From NCBI GenBank assembly GCA_035493835.1, contig DATJHO010000112.1, positions 1 to 62,407 on the forward strand: 62,407 bases of DNA. The letters are read 5' to 3'. Positions 26,119-35,346 of this stretch are shown one piece after another. The translations under genes and the position numbers were made by a program. Numbering within the stretch: the first letter of the stretch is position 1; every line of letters starts with the position of its first letter. The notes below the pieces were generated by a model. That model was not told where the DNA came from and did not search any database. It was given only the letters and a program-made list of their open reading frames with translations. The stretch comes from DASZTU01 sp035493835 (GTDB lineage Bacteria > Pseudomonadota > Alphaproteobacteria > Rhizobiales > Devosiaceae).

Positions 26119-27101
26119 GGGGCAACGCTCCTCTCGGTGACGCCGCTGGCGGCACGCTCCTCGATCGGTTCGACAAGCTTTGCCGGGGCATATTCCTCAT
26201 AGGAGTGGCCGAGAATGCCGCTGACCATGCCTGCCCCGCGCAAGATGTGCGTCAGCGCGCGCATCCCCCAGCGGGGGGAAAACGGCAGCGACGGCAGCAG
26301 GGCCACGCCCAGACCGATCCGTGTCACGCCATAGGCCAACCGCCGGAATTTTTCTCGACCGGTACCGTAGAGCGTATCCCTGACGGCAAAGGTGTTGCCG
26401 AGCCGGTATTGCCGCTGCAGCAGCCATTTCCAGGTCATCCGGCTGGCCGGAATGATATCGTAGACCAGCGCATTATCTGCCCAGAAAATCTTCATCCCGC
26501 CCCGAACCGCCTGGTTGAAAAACAGATAGTCACTGCCCCCGGTGAACCGCATCCGCTCGTCGAACCGCAACTGGCTCTCGCGCATATAGCGATAGTCGAT
26601 CATGACATTGTTGGACGCCGCATAATTGAGCGCCGCGGCATCGGCATGGCGCTTTCGCTCGAACGCGCGGGTCTTGACGAAATATGCCGGCGGCGCGGTC
26701 GGATAGACCGGCTCCACTGGCCCATAGATACAATCGGCACGTGTTTGCGCCCGCACCGCCAGCATGGCGTCCAGCCACCCCTCGACCGGCCATTCGTCGT
26801 CGTCAATGAAGCAGAAGAGATCGGTGTCCGGCGGCGCTGCGTCGATTGCCCGGTTGCGTGCGAACGGGATTCCCTGCTGCGGCTCGACCACATAGATTAG
26901 ATCGTAGGCGCCATTGCCGCGGAAGCGCTCGACGGTCACCCGGCCGCTCCCCGCTGAGTCATTGTCGACGACAAGCGCGGTGAGCCGGAACGGCCGCCCC
27001 GGGGTGCGTACCTGATTCCGCAGCACTTCGAGCAGCTTGCCGATGCCCTCGGGACGTTTGTAGGTCAGCGCCGCAACGACGATGTGGACTTCGGTTGTCA
27101 T
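26115..27101 (-). CDS. Glycosyltransferase family 2
   Basis: This 328-residue GT-A transferase starts MTTEVHIVVAALTYKRPEGI. Acidic cofactor/sugar-binding motifs are VVDNDSAGSGR near residue 45 and FCFIDDDEWPVEGW around 98-107. The C-terminal 60 residues contain a hydrophobic stretch that may lie along the membrane. It would add one sugar to the undecaprenol-linked EPS repeat unit in the cytoplasm. It overlaps neighbours on both sides by 4 bases. Donor and linkage are unknown. Confidence 0.87.
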   Translation of the reverse strand: MTTEVHIVVAALTYKRPEGIGKLLEVLRNQVRTPGRPFRLTALVVDNDSAGSGRVTVERFRGNGAYDLIYVVEPQQGIPFARNRAIDAAPPDTDLFCFIDDDEWPVEGWLDAMLAVRAQTRADCIYGPVEPVYPTAPPAYFVKTRAFERKRHADAAALNYAASNNVMIDYRYMRESQLRFDERMRFTGGSDYLFFNQAVRGGMKIFWADNALVYDIIPASRMTWKWLLQRQYRLGNTFAVRDTLYGTGREKFRRLAYGVTRIGLGVALLPSLPFSPRWGMRALTHILRGAGMVSGILGHSYEEYAPAKLVEPIEERAASGVTERSVAP

Positions 27102-27991
27102 GACAATGCCCCCTGCCGGGGACGTACCCGGTGTATCAGCCGTTTCATCGCCACAAGCGCCGCGATCCGCGCGGCGCCGTCTGCGCCAAAAGTGCCGTCG
27201 CGGGTGCAGCGACGGATTTCGGTCCACATCCGCGACGGCGGAAACCCTCCCTCGGCCAGCCCGCCGGCTACCAGGCTTGTCCCAAGCGCCCGCAGCCCGT
27301 CATAGCGGCGGGCGAGTTCGAGCCCTGTCTCGACCATGATGCGCGGCCGCAGCGAACCGGCCTTGGCGCCGGTGTAGCGGTTGGTGGTGTGCAGGCGCTG
27401 GAAGGTCAGTGGTGTTTCAATCACCGCTCCGCGCCCGAGATATGCTGCCGCGAATTTGAGATAGTTGTCGCTCAGGACCACGTCGGCAGCCACCGGCATC
27501 GGCAGGATCTTTGCCAGCACCTCGCGGCGGAAGCTCAGGCCAGAAGTCGGCACCGGCAGCGAGGGAAATTTGCCGCGGCGAAGCCCCTCGCGCTTGTCGA
27601 ACGCCGTGACCACTATTTGGGGGGGCGGCGCAGCGGCTTCGTTCGTGGTCACCCGGTCGAAGCACCAATCGACGCCCTGTTGCTCGTAGATTTCCACGAC
27701 CCGTGCCAGCTTGCCGGGAAGAAACGCATCATCGGCATCGAGCAGGAAGATCAGTTCGCCGCGAGCGGCCGCGAAACCGGCATTGAAGCTGGAAGCCTGC
27801 CCACCGTTCGCCTTCACAACGGGCACGATCCGCCCAGCGTAGCCGGCGATGATATCGAGGGAATTGTCGGTCGAGCCATCATCGACGACCACGACCTCGA
27901 AGTCGGGAAAATCCTGAAGCAGCGCGCTCTCGATCGCGGCACCGAGGTAATGCGCATAATTATAGTTGTTGATGAGGACGGAAACTCTCAC
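27098..27991 (-). CDS. Glycosyltransferase family 2
   Basis: This 297-residue protein has an N-terminal GT-A domain: VSVLINNYNYAHYLGAAIES, VVVDDGSTDNS and the DxD-type FLLDADDAF at about residues 83-90. Translation most likely starts at a GTG overlapping the preceding stop (GTGA), since the reading upstream of it is another gene in a different frame. It adds a sugar in EPS repeat-unit assembly. No membrane span is evident. Confidence 0.86.
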   Translation of the reverse strand: MRVSVLINNYNYAHYLGAAIESALLQDFPDFEVVVVDDGSTDNSLDIIAGYAGRIVPVVKANGGQASSFNAGFAAARGELIFLLDADDAFLPGKLARVVEIYEQQGVDWCFDRVTTNEAAAPPPQIVVTAFDKREGLRRGKFPSLPVPTSGLSFRREVLAKILPMPVAADVVLSDNYLKFAAAYLGRGAVIETPLTFQRLHTTNRYTGAKAGSLRPRIMVETGLELARRYDGLRALGTSLVAGGLAEGGFPPSRMWTEIRRCTRDGTFGADGAARIAALVAMKRLIHRVRPRQGALS

Positions 27992-28959
27992 TCGACCGCC
28001 CCCTGCACCGGCGCATAGCGGCGGATCCCCGCCCGATAGCCGCGCATGTAATTGTGCTTCCAGATTGCCCAGAACCTCAGGCGATTGCTGGGCAGCGGAT
28101 AGAGCAAGGCCGAGCGTATGGCCCAACTGGCGGATTCGGCCCAGGTGTCGAGCGGCACACCGTTGAGGCGCGGCCCTCTCGGCACCTCCTCGGGGAAAAC
28201 CACCGGCATGCCATAGCCAAGCCGCTCGGCTCGCTTCTGCACCCATTTTTCGGTCATGCTGGAGGCCGGAACGAAGTGGTGGATCACCGCCTCGCCGCAG
28301 CGGTAGGTCTTCACCCCCTGCCGCGCCAGCCGCAGCACGATCTCGGAGTCCTCGCCCATGGCGAACAAGCCGCCGGGCAGCGGCCCGATATCTTCCCGAT
28401 AGCGCTCGGTGGCGAGGTGCCGGCGACGAATGGCCGTATTGGGCCCCCACACCTTGGTGGGGTCGCAAGGCCCGCTCGCGGCATCATCCACCACGGCAAA
28501 GGTCGACCCCATCGGAATCCAGTCGAGGAACGCCTGACCGTCGGGGGCCCGCTCCCAATCCGGCACGATCCGGCCGCCAAAGATTCCGAACTCGGGCTGC
28601 GCCTGGGCGCAGGCGACAAGGGCGCTGAGCCAGGTCGGCTCCGCTTCGACATCGTCGTCGGTAAAGACCACCAATTCGCCCCGCGCCAACTCGATCGCCC
28701 TGTTCAGGGCTCCGGATTTGCCGGGGACGGGATGGCGGAACGGTTTGATCGGCAGCTTGCCGCGATAGCTTTCGAGCACCGCCATGGTATCGTCGGCGCT
28801 GTTGTTGTCGACGGCGACGAGTTCCCAATTCTCGGCAGGGAAATCCTGCGCGACAAGCGAATCCAGCGTGCGTCGCAACCTCTTCGAGCCGTTGTAGGAC
28901 GAAAAGACCACCGTCGCCATTGGGGCGGCCATCACCTGGTTTTCGAGACCGTTGCTCAT
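27988..28959 (-). CDS. Glycosyltransferase family 2 (paralogue of the 33.9-kb gene)
   Basis: This 323-residue GT-A transferase has VFSSYNGSKRL, AVDNNSADDT and VVFTDDDVEAEP (acidic triad 101-103). It is clearly similar along its length to the GT2 protein at 33868-34839, which has the same length, the same SSYNG and VDNNS motifs, and a matching IFGG...P.WE.AP stretch. That suggests an old duplication within the locus. It is inside the same overlapping gene chain. Confidence 0.87.
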   Translation of the reverse strand: MSNGLENQVMAAPMATVVFSSYNGSKRLRRTLDSLVAQDFPAENWELVAVDNNSADDTMAVLESYRGKLPIKPFRHPVPGKSGALNRAIELARGELVVFTDDDVEAEPTWLSALVACAQAQPEFGIFGGRIVPDWERAPDGQAFLDWIPMGSTFAVVDDAASGPCDPTKVWGPNTAIRRRHLATERYREDIGPLPGGLFAMGEDSEIVLRLARQGVKTYRCGEAVIHHFVPASSMTEKWVQKRAERLGYGMPVVFPEEVPRGPRLNGVPLDTWAESASWAIRSALLYPLPSNRLRFWAIWKHNYMRGYRAGIRRYAPVQGAVE

Positions 28960-30488
28960 TCTGCCGGTTGCCTCTGCCTGTTAAATCGCCCGAGCAGGCG
29001 GCCCGCGATGCTCACCAGTTCCGTCTCGATGCCCAGCGACGGCTTCCCCGCGAGCAGCCAAAGCACCGCGTGAACGCCGCAATAGGTCACCGCGCCAAGC
29101 GGCACCAATGCGAACAGCATCTCCGTTGCCTGCAACGTGTTGTGGATCGGCGGGAACGCCGCACTGGCAAGCAGCACCGCCACGGCCATTGCCGCACAAC
29201 TCAGCAGCGAGCGCCAGCAGACCATGAATTGGTCCCAAACCGTGATCCCCACCAGCTTGCGCACCATGTACATGTTGAGGATTGTCACCATGACGCCGCC
29301 CGAAATGACGCGGGAGATCAGCAGCCCCATGAAGCCGAAGAAATAGAGGCCGATGAAGACGATCGGGATCCGGAACGCGATTTGGGCGACGCTGCGGTTG
29401 AAGAGCATGCGAGTCTCGCCCATCGAGAAAGCGAGCGCACTCTGGGGCCCGAAGACGATCTGCAGCGCCAACACGGGCGCGATGAATTGGATCACGGTGG
29501 CCGCGATCATCCAGCGGGGGCCGAGCACCACGTAAATGAAGGGCTGCGCCACCACCGCCAGCCCCACGCCCAGCGGCAACCCTACTGCCAGAAGGCAAGC
29601 CTGCGTCCGCTGAAAGGCACGTTGCAGGCGCGGCCGGTCATCGACGATGCTGGCAAAGCTCGGGAAAAGCACCCGCTCCAGCGGCTGGGTGGCCGACTGG
29701 GTGACCAGGGTCGCCATGTTGCCGCCGACATTGTACGCGCCGAACGTTGCGGTGCCGAGGATGCCGGCGCCGAGAAAATTGTCGAAGCGGTTGCCCACGA
29801 CCGACGCGACCTGGCTGAGTGTCATCCAGATCGAGAACGACATGAGGTTGCGCCATGAGGCGGTCGACCATCTCGGCCGATAGGGCGCACACCAATAGCT
29901 GGCGAAGAGGCCAACCAGCGAGGAAACCAGCACCCCGGCGACAATGGCCCAATAGCTCCCGGTGAGCAGGGCGACCAGCGTCGAGGCGACCACCTGCGCC
30001 ACGGCCGAGGCCGATTCCCAGAACGTTACCCTGCCAAAGCTCAGGTTTTTGGCGAGGTTGATGAAATACGGGCTGGTGAAGCCGCCGAGCAGCGGCTTTA
30101 CGCCGAGCAGAGCAGTGACGGCGAACAGTCGCTCGTCATGATAGACCCGCGCCATGATCAAGCCGCCGACCACCATCACCCCTGCGAGAAGAATTCCACG
30201 CAAGGCGCTGAAGGTGAAGGCGGTATCGTAGTCGTCCCGCGTCGGCTCCTTCTCATGGATCAGCGCGTTGAACAGCGACAGCTCGGTTATCGACATCAGC
30301 GACAGCAGCAGCGTCGTCGATATGGCGACGAGGCCGAAATCGGCCGGCACCAGCAGGCGTGCCAGCACGACCGTGACGATTAGTTGCGCCATCCGCCTGA
30401 AGAGGAAGCCGCCGACCAGCCACACCGAGGCCAGCATTGCCCTGGCCCCGACCGCCGAACCCCGCTTGCGAACCATTTCCGGTTTCAT
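28956..30488 (-). CDS. Polysaccharide repeat-unit flippase, Wzx-like (MOP superfamily)
   Basis: This 510-residue membrane protein has about 12-14 predicted spans. The N-terminus (SVWLVGGFLFRRMAQLIVTV then VLARLLVPADFGLVAISTT) is characteristic of polysaccharide transporters of the WzxC/PST type. It should flip the undecaprenol-linked repeat unit across the inner membrane for the Wzy-like polymerase at the end of the same gene chain. The start is 19 bases after the pyruvyl transferase gene; the stop overlaps the next gene by 4 bases. Confidence 0.88.
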   Translation of the reverse strand: MKPEMVRKRGSAVGARAMLASVWLVGGFLFRRMAQLIVTVVLARLLVPADFGLVAISTTLLLSLMSITELSLFNALIHEKEPTRDDYDTAFTFSALRGILLAGVMVVGGLIMARVYHDERLFAVTALLGVKPLLGGFTSPYFINLAKNLSFGRVTFWESASAVAQVVASTLVALLTGSYWAIVAGVLVSSLVGLFASYWCAPYRPRWSTASWRNLMSFSIWMTLSQVASVVGNRFDNFLGAGILGTATFGAYNVGGNMATLVTQSATQPLERVLFPSFASIVDDRPRLQRAFQRTQACLLAVGLPLGVGLAVVAQPFIYVVLGPRWMIAATVIQFIAPVLALQIVFGPQSALAFSMGETRMLFNRSVAQIAFRIPIVFIGLYFFGFMGLLISRVISGGVMVTILNMYMVRKLVGITVWDQFMVCWRSLLSCAAMAVAVLLASAAFPPIHNTLQATEMLFALVPLGAVTYCGVHAVLWLLAGKPSLGIETELVSIAGRLLGRFNRQRQPAE

Positions 30489-30507
30489 CGATATTCCCTC
30501 GGGGTGT

Positions 30508-31548
30508 TCAGGTCGTCGCCAGTCGCGTCGATTGTCGGCTGAAATGCGCTTCCATCCGCTCGATTGCCGCGCTCATCTGCTCAAGGCGCTCGTCGAACAC
30601 CCGATCTTCGCTCAGGAAAGGCTGCGAGGCCGCCGCCGCCCGCAGCGCACGGACGGCCGCGTCAATGAAGAATGGCTGCAGCTTCCACAGCGGCCGGCGG
30701 AGCAATCGCCACAACCGCGTGTCCATCATTGACTGTTTGGCAAAGCTGCCGGCGGGCGGCCCGAACCGGCGCTCGAGATATTGCTGGTACTGGTTCGCAT
30801 CCTGCGCTGCTTCGAGCAACGTGTGACTGCCAATACCTGCCCGCTTGAGATTCCGCCGTACAATCCAGTTTCCGTAGAGGTCGTCGGGCACCACCGCGCG
30901 CAGGCTTATGGGCCGGTACGGAACTTCCATGGAGCGCGCCCAGTCCCGCCATTTGAACTCGTCGATTTCGGGATTGATGACCACCGGCACCCATGGGATG
31001 CGCAGCGTGTCGGCGAGGATCGCCCCGTGCATGGCCTCGGTCACCACCAGCCTGGCTTCGCCGAACTGGCTGAGCACTTCGGTCACCGGCGTCTGCGGGC
31101 TGAGGAATTCGAGCCCCGCCTTACGGCAGATCGCCTCCCAATCCGTCCTTTTCAGCGACGATCGGTGCGGCACGAAGAGGATCTTTTTCGGTTCCGGGCT
31201 GCGCGACACCAGGCCTTGCGTGCGTGCCAGCAGGATTGCGCTATCCGTGATTGCCGCTTCCGGCCGCCCCAGCACCGCCGCCGACAACGGCCCCCGCACC
31301 GCGGCGAAATACCAGCGCGACATGTCGCTGGGCGGCGTGCCGTAGGACACGCCGCTGCCCCCGACGATCACGTGCTTCGGGGATCCCACATATTGCTCGA
31401 GCCGCTCGGCGGTCAGGATGCTGCCGATGCCGACGAAGATGATGTCGTCGCGGGCCCTAAATTCCGGCGACAACACATGGTCCCAGATATGGGCGTTGAG
31501 ATCGTCGCCAAAATTGAGCTTTGGGTCTCGGAAATAGACTAACTCCAT
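30508..31548 (-). CDS. Polysaccharide pyruvyl transferase family protein
   Basis: This 346-residue protein of the ExoV/CsaB family transfers a pyruvyl ketal from phosphoenolpyruvate to a sugar of the repeat unit. Supporting segments are NFGDDLNAHIWDHVLS near residue 12, IFVGIGSIL, GGSGVSYGTPPSDMSRWYFA, VRGPLSAAVLG and VTEAMHGAILADTLRIPWVP (the conserved E.MH.A.LAD.. signature). Pyruvylation would make the polymer acidic. It overlaps the upstream GT2 gene by 10 bases. A variable 70-residue C-terminal tail follows the family domain. Confidence 0.88.
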   Translation of the reverse strand: MELVYFRDPKLNFGDDLNAHIWDHVLSPEFRARDDIIFVGIGSILTAERLEQYVGSPKHVIVGGSGVSYGTPPSDMSRWYFAAVRGPLSAAVLGRPEAAITDSAILLARTQGLVSRSPEPKKILFVPHRSSLKRTDWEAICRKAGLEFLSPQTPVTEVLSQFGEARLVVTEAMHGAILADTLRIPWVPVVINPEIDEFKWRDWARSMEVPYRPISLRAVVPDDLYGNWIVRRNLKRAGIGSHTLLEAAQDANQYQQYLERRFGPPAGSFAKQSMMDTRLWRLLRRPLWKLQPFFIDAAVRALRAAAASQPFLSEDRVFDERLEQMSAAIERMEAHFSRQSTRLATT

Positions 31549-32531
31549 CGCGCATCCCTTCTGTTCGTCGGCAAAACGCGTTGCGCCAGCAGCCGGCCCT
31601 TCCGGGCGATGGCCTTGCCTGCCCAGCGCGCGGCGAGGGTCCTGTTCCAGGAGTTCCGCAGCGCAAATCGGAGCAACTCGGCCGCATCCTTGGAGCGGAT
31701 GTGGAGCTGCAATTCCTGCTCGGCCGCCAATCGCGTCAGCGCATCGGCGCGCGCCTGCAGGAGCGCAAGTAGCTCGGAGTCCCCGGCAAGATCGGGACGC
31801 TGGGCGAGCAAGGCAAGTTGCCGAAGCTGGTCCCCATAGTCGATCACGGTCCGGCTGAGCCCAGAGTCCCGGGTGGTGTAGAGATAGCCGGATTCACCTC
31901 GGAGCAGGAGGAAACGTCCTCCCTGCAGCACGATTTCAAGATAAAATAGGAAGTCTTCGCCGTGCCGCGACTGCGCCGGGTATTGCAAACTGCGGTCGGC
32001 AACGAAGGCCCGCCGGAACACGGGCTTCAGCAGGCCGAAATCCCCCTCCCCGGTATAGGGCCGGGCGCCCCGCAGGAACGCGTAGCGATCCAGCAGCTCG
32101 GATTCCGGCTTCTCGAAGAGCGCCTTGCTGCCTGATTTACCCGTTCGCGCGTCGAAATTGCGGAAATTGTCGGCCAGCATGTCAGCGGCAGCGTCCCTGC
32201 CCAAGCTGACCAGCCGTCGCAGCCGATCCGGCTCGAAGGCATCATCGGCATCGAGCACCGCCACCCATTCGCCCCGGGCCGCGGCAAACCCGGCGTTTCT
32301 CGCGACGGCCGGGCCGCCGTTCTTTTCGAGGGCGATGAGTTTTAGGCGCGGATCACCGGCGGCAACCGCCGCAACGGCCGCTGCCGTGTCGTCGGTTGAC
32401 GCGTCGTCCACGACAAGGACCTCGATGCTGACGCCCTCTTGGGCGAGCGCCGAGCCGATCGCCCGATTCACGAAACCGGCGCAGTTAAAGGCGGCGACAA
32501 CGACCGAAACGTCGGGGGCGTTTTCGGTCAT
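31539..32531 (-). CDS. Glycosyltransferase family 2
   Basis: This 330-residue GT-A transferase has VSVVVAAFNCAGFVNRAIGS, VVDDASTDDT and VAVLDADDAFEPDRL (acidic motif 94-97), with an EDFLF motif near residue 200 similar to the ED motif of inverting GT2 enzymes (HGEDFLFYLEI). It belongs to the EPS assembly set, overlapping its neighbours by 4 and 10 bases. The acceptor is unknown. Confidence 0.87.
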   Translation of the reverse strand: MTENAPDVSVVVAAFNCAGFVNRAIGSALAQEGVSIEVLVVDDASTDDTAAAVAAVAAGDPRLKLIALEKNGGPAVARNAGFAAARGEWVAVLDADDAFEPDRLRRLVSLGRDAAADMLADNFRNFDARTGKSGSKALFEKPESELLDRYAFLRGARPYTGEGDFGLLKPVFRRAFVADRSLQYPAQSRHGEDFLFYLEIVLQGGRFLLLRGESGYLYTTRDSGLSRTVIDYGDQLRQLALLAQRPDLAGDSELLALLQARADALTRLAAEQELQLHIRSKDAAELLRFALRNSWNRTLAARWAGKAIARKGRLLAQRVLPTNRRDARWS

Positions 32532-33859
32532 CGGCTGATCTCCGAAAGCCGCCCAAGCAACCGCTCGGCCTGCAAATCGGCGTTGTAGTCACGCTCGATG
32601 ATCGCCCTGCCGTCACGCCCCATTCCTTCAACCAGCGCGGGGTCGCCAATGAGCCGCCCCAGCGCGTCAGCGAAGGCTTGGGCATCGCGCTCCGCAACCA
32701 GCAGACCCGAGCGACCGTCGGCCACCAGTTCGGGGATGCCGCTGTGCAGCGTGCTGGCGACCGGCAGGCCCATGGCCATCGCCTCCATGATCGAGACCGG
32801 AATGCCCTCCATGTCGCCGTCACCCGCGGTAACGCTGTGCAGCACGAAGATGTGGGCAGCATCCAGCAGCCGCCGGACCTCGTCGTGATTAATGCCGCCG
32901 AGCAGGCGCACGCGTTGCGACAGCCCCAGCCGATTCACCAGCCCCTGCAATTCGTCGAACAGCGGACCGCTGCCTGCGATGTCGAGTTTTAGGTCCAGCT
33001 CCGGGTGCCGGGAGGCCAGTTCGGCGAAGGCTTCGACCGTATAACGATGCCCCTTCTTCTCCGTCATCCGGCCAACGCTCACGAAGCGGATCGGCTCGCC
33101 CGGCTCGATCCGCCGCGGCCGGTATTCGAAAGCCGAGCAGTCGATGCCGAGGTGCAAGGTCTCGATCTTTTCGGGCGGTGCACCAAGTTCGAGCAGCCGC
33201 CGGTGCCAGAGGTCGCTGATGGCGATGAGCAGGTCGGCGCTCTGGAACAACTCGCGGTATTCAGCGGGCGATTTGTCATCAAGGTACTGGGTGACGTCAT
33301 AGCCGTGGAACACCGTCACCAATGGCGCCTTGATGAGCCCCATTGCCTTGAGATGGGCCGCGACCCGTCCGGCAGGGCCGAAATGGCAAAGCAGCACGTC
33401 GCCCTCTGCCCCGCGAGCGCGCAAGCGAGCGGCGATGTGAAGATTCATCGAGCGGGTCAGCGACTGACTGTCCGCCCCGGAACGGAGCAGCCGCCACACG
33501 CCGTCGCCTCGACCGGCCGCGACCAGCCGGGCCGCGCTCCTGCCTGCGAGCCCAATCCGCTGCGTCCTGTTGCGTACGACCACGCCCGGATCGGCGTAGG
33601 CGATGCGCTCGCCAAACCCATAGCGCTGCGGCAGGTCCGACATTTCGTTGCGGGGCGGCCGCAATGCCACGATATCGATGTCCGCCCCAAGTGCCTTGAG
33701 GTGCCGCATCTCGTTGAAGACGAAAGTCTGCGTCAGCTCCGGAAAGGACAGGGAAAAATAGGTAATCCGGGGGGCGGTGCGCCTGGTCGCACTCGGTCCC
33801 GATGACTGCTGCGCCGACGGCAGCTCGCCTTTCGCCGCAGTTGCGGAAGCTTCGCTCAT
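32528..33859 (-). CDS. Glycosyltransferase family 4 (GT-B)
   Basis: This 443-residue retaining GT-B enzyme has the nucleotide-sugar domain in its second half: FVSVGRMTEKKGHRYTVEAF, VRLLGGINHDEVRRLLDAAH and the E-x7-E-like PVSIMEAMAMGLPVAST region. The N-terminal half contains the acceptor domain with FHGYDVTQYL. The first 30 residues are low-complexity, and a later start is possible. It is similar in layout to WcaL/AmsK-type EPS transferases. The gene overlaps the next one downstream by 4 bases. Confidence 0.87.
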   Translation of the reverse strand: MSEASATAAKGELPSAQQSSGPSATRRTAPRITYFSLSFPELTQTFVFNEMRHLKALGADIDIVALRPPRNEMSDLPQRYGFGERIAYADPGVVVRNRTQRIGLAGRSAARLVAAGRGDGVWRLLRSGADSQSLTRSMNLHIAARLRARGAEGDVLLCHFGPAGRVAAHLKAMGLIKAPLVTVFHGYDVTQYLDDKSPAEYRELFQSADLLIAISDLWHRRLLELGAPPEKIETLHLGIDCSAFEYRPRRIEPGEPIRFVSVGRMTEKKGHRYTVEAFAELASRHPELDLKLDIAGSGPLFDELQGLVNRLGLSQRVRLLGGINHDEVRRLLDAAHIFVLHSVTAGDGDMEGIPVSIMEAMAMGLPVASTLHSGIPELVADGRSGLLVAERDAQAFADALGRLIGDPALVEGMGRDGRAIIERDYNADLQAERLLGRLSEISR

Positions 33860-33867
33860 TGGGCCCC

Positions 33868-34839
33868 CTACTCGCTTGCCACGGCATCAAGTACGGGCGC
33901 CGCCGGATCGGAGGACCGCCGCGACGCGAATTGCCTCAAAATTCCCTGCCTGACCGCTTGCTTCCAGAGCACGTTGAACCGACGCCGCTCCGGCAAGATC
34001 CCGGGCACGCGTGTCACCGGCAGCATCGCCGCCCAGAACATGGCGGTAGATGCGGGGAGGCCCGCAAGCTTGCTCTTGCGATCGAAATATTCCGGATGGA
34101 TGGCGACCATTCCCATGCCGAAGCGCTCTGCGCGCCTCAGCACCCAGCCCTCATTCATGGTACTGGCTCGGACCCTGTGCTTTAGCCGGGGGCCGCGCGA
34201 ATGGAACGCCTTGGAACCCTGCCTCTCGATCGCAAGCGCAAACGCGGTGTCCTGTCCCATCGGATACTGGGCCACGGCAGCATTGGGCCCGACGTTCTGC
34301 ACCGCATAGGACTGGCCCACGACCGAGCGGCGAAACGCCGAGTTGGGGCCGAAAATCAGCCCGGCCGGCACTGGTCCTTCCGGTACCCTTTCGTTGACGG
34401 CATAGAGAATGCCGAGTTGCTCGCCCGACAGCTGCAACAGCCAGGGCTCGGGCGCCTTTTCCCACGCGGGCTCGATCAGGCCGCCGAAGATGTCGTATTC
34501 CGGTTGTTCAGCGGCAATTTTCAGGAACTGTTCGATCCAGTCCGGTTCCGGAATGACGTCGTCGTCGCTGAGGATGACGAGTTCGCCCTCGAGGTGCTGG
34601 AAGCCGCGGGCCAGCGCATGCTCCTTGCCTTGCCGAAGCTCGGTGAAGATCTCGAGCGGCAGGCGCCCGCGATAAGCCTCAAGCACCTCGCGGGTGTTGT
34701 CCTTGCTGTTATTGTCGACCGCCACGATTTTCCAGCGGTCGTGTGGAAGCGTCTGGGCGCACAAGGCGTCCAGCATTGCCGGTAAGGTCTTGCCGCCATT
34801 GTAGGAGGAGAACAGAAGGGTCGCCGCAGGCCCGCTCAT
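33868..34839 (-). CDS. Glycosyltransferase family 2 (paralogue of the 28-kb gene)
   Basis: This 323-residue GT-A transferase has LLFSSYNGGKTLPAMLDALC, VAVDNNSKDNTREVL and LVILSDDDVIPEP (acidic triad 92-94), and IFGGLIEPAWEKAP. It matches the protein at 27988-28959 in length and motif order. It lies between a GT4 gene (8-base gap) and an acyltransferase gene (36-base gap). It transfers one sugar of the EPS unit. Confidence 0.87.
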   Translation of the reverse strand: MSGPAATLLFSSYNGGKTLPAMLDALCAQTLPHDRWKIVAVDNNSKDNTREVLEAYRGRLPLEIFTELRQGKEHALARGFQHLEGELVILSDDDVIPEPDWIEQFLKIAAEQPEYDIFGGLIEPAWEKAPEPWLLQLSGEQLGILYAVNERVPEGPVPAGLIFGPNSAFRRSVVGQSYAVQNVGPNAAVAQYPMGQDTAFALAIERQGSKAFHSRGPRLKHRVRASTMNEGWVLRRAERFGMGMVAIHPEYFDRKSKLAGLPASTAMFWAAMLPVTRVPGILPERRRFNVLWKQAVRQGILRQFASRRSSDPAAPVLDAVASE

Positions 34840-34875
34840 CTCATCCCCTCCGACCAGTCGATCGGTGGGTTGGGG

Positions 34876-35343
34876 TCATTTGACAGCCTCCTCGATTGGC
34901 TCAGCAGGCGTCTCTGGCGGCGCAAGCCGGCCATAGCGCGAGATAATTTTTATGTCGCTGCGGATGATGCGGGCCGGATTGCCGGCCACGAGGGAACGGG
35001 GCGGGATGCTTTTGGTAACGACCGAGCCAGCCCCGATGACGCATTCGTCGCCGATCTCGATTCCGGGCAAGATGATGCTGCGGGCGCCAATGAAGCACCG
35101 CCGCCCGATCCGCGTGTGTAGATGCAGCCCGCGGGTAAGATCATGGGTGAGAATCGCCGCCTCGAAGGCGACATACGTCTCCGGCCCGATATGCACGCCC
35201 TTGGGGAATGTCTTGTCGAAGCGGACATTCAGCGAGTAGTTCGCCGTCGGATCGATGTCCATGCCCCAGAACTTGGTGTAGTAGACCCACTTCGCCCGCA
35301 CGATCGCCTTGCGGATGAACTGGAATTTGTTCAACCCCCACAT
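34876..35343 (-). CDS. Hexapeptide-repeat acyltransferase, WcaF-like
   Basis: This 155-residue left-handed beta-helix acetyltransferase has repeats of the I-G-x-x-x-x type: GVHIGPETYVAFEAAILTHD, TRIGRRCFIGARSIILPGIE and IGDECVIGAGSVVTKSIPPR, then the closing VAGNPARII. It probably O-acetylates a sugar of the repeat unit with acetyl-CoA as donor. The catalytic His is likely in LTHDLTRG. It ends 36 bases before the GT2 gene and starts 3 bases after the GT4 stop, so it is in the same operon. Confidence 0.87.
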   Translation of the reverse strand: MWGLNKFQFIRKAIVRAKWVYYTKFWGMDIDPTANYSLNVRFDKTFPKGVHIGPETYVAFEAAILTHDLTRGLHLHTRIGRRCFIGARSIILPGIEIGDECVIGAGSVVTKSIPPRSLVAGNPARIIRSDIKIISRYGRLAPPETPAEPIEEAVK

Positions 35344-35346
35344 CGG

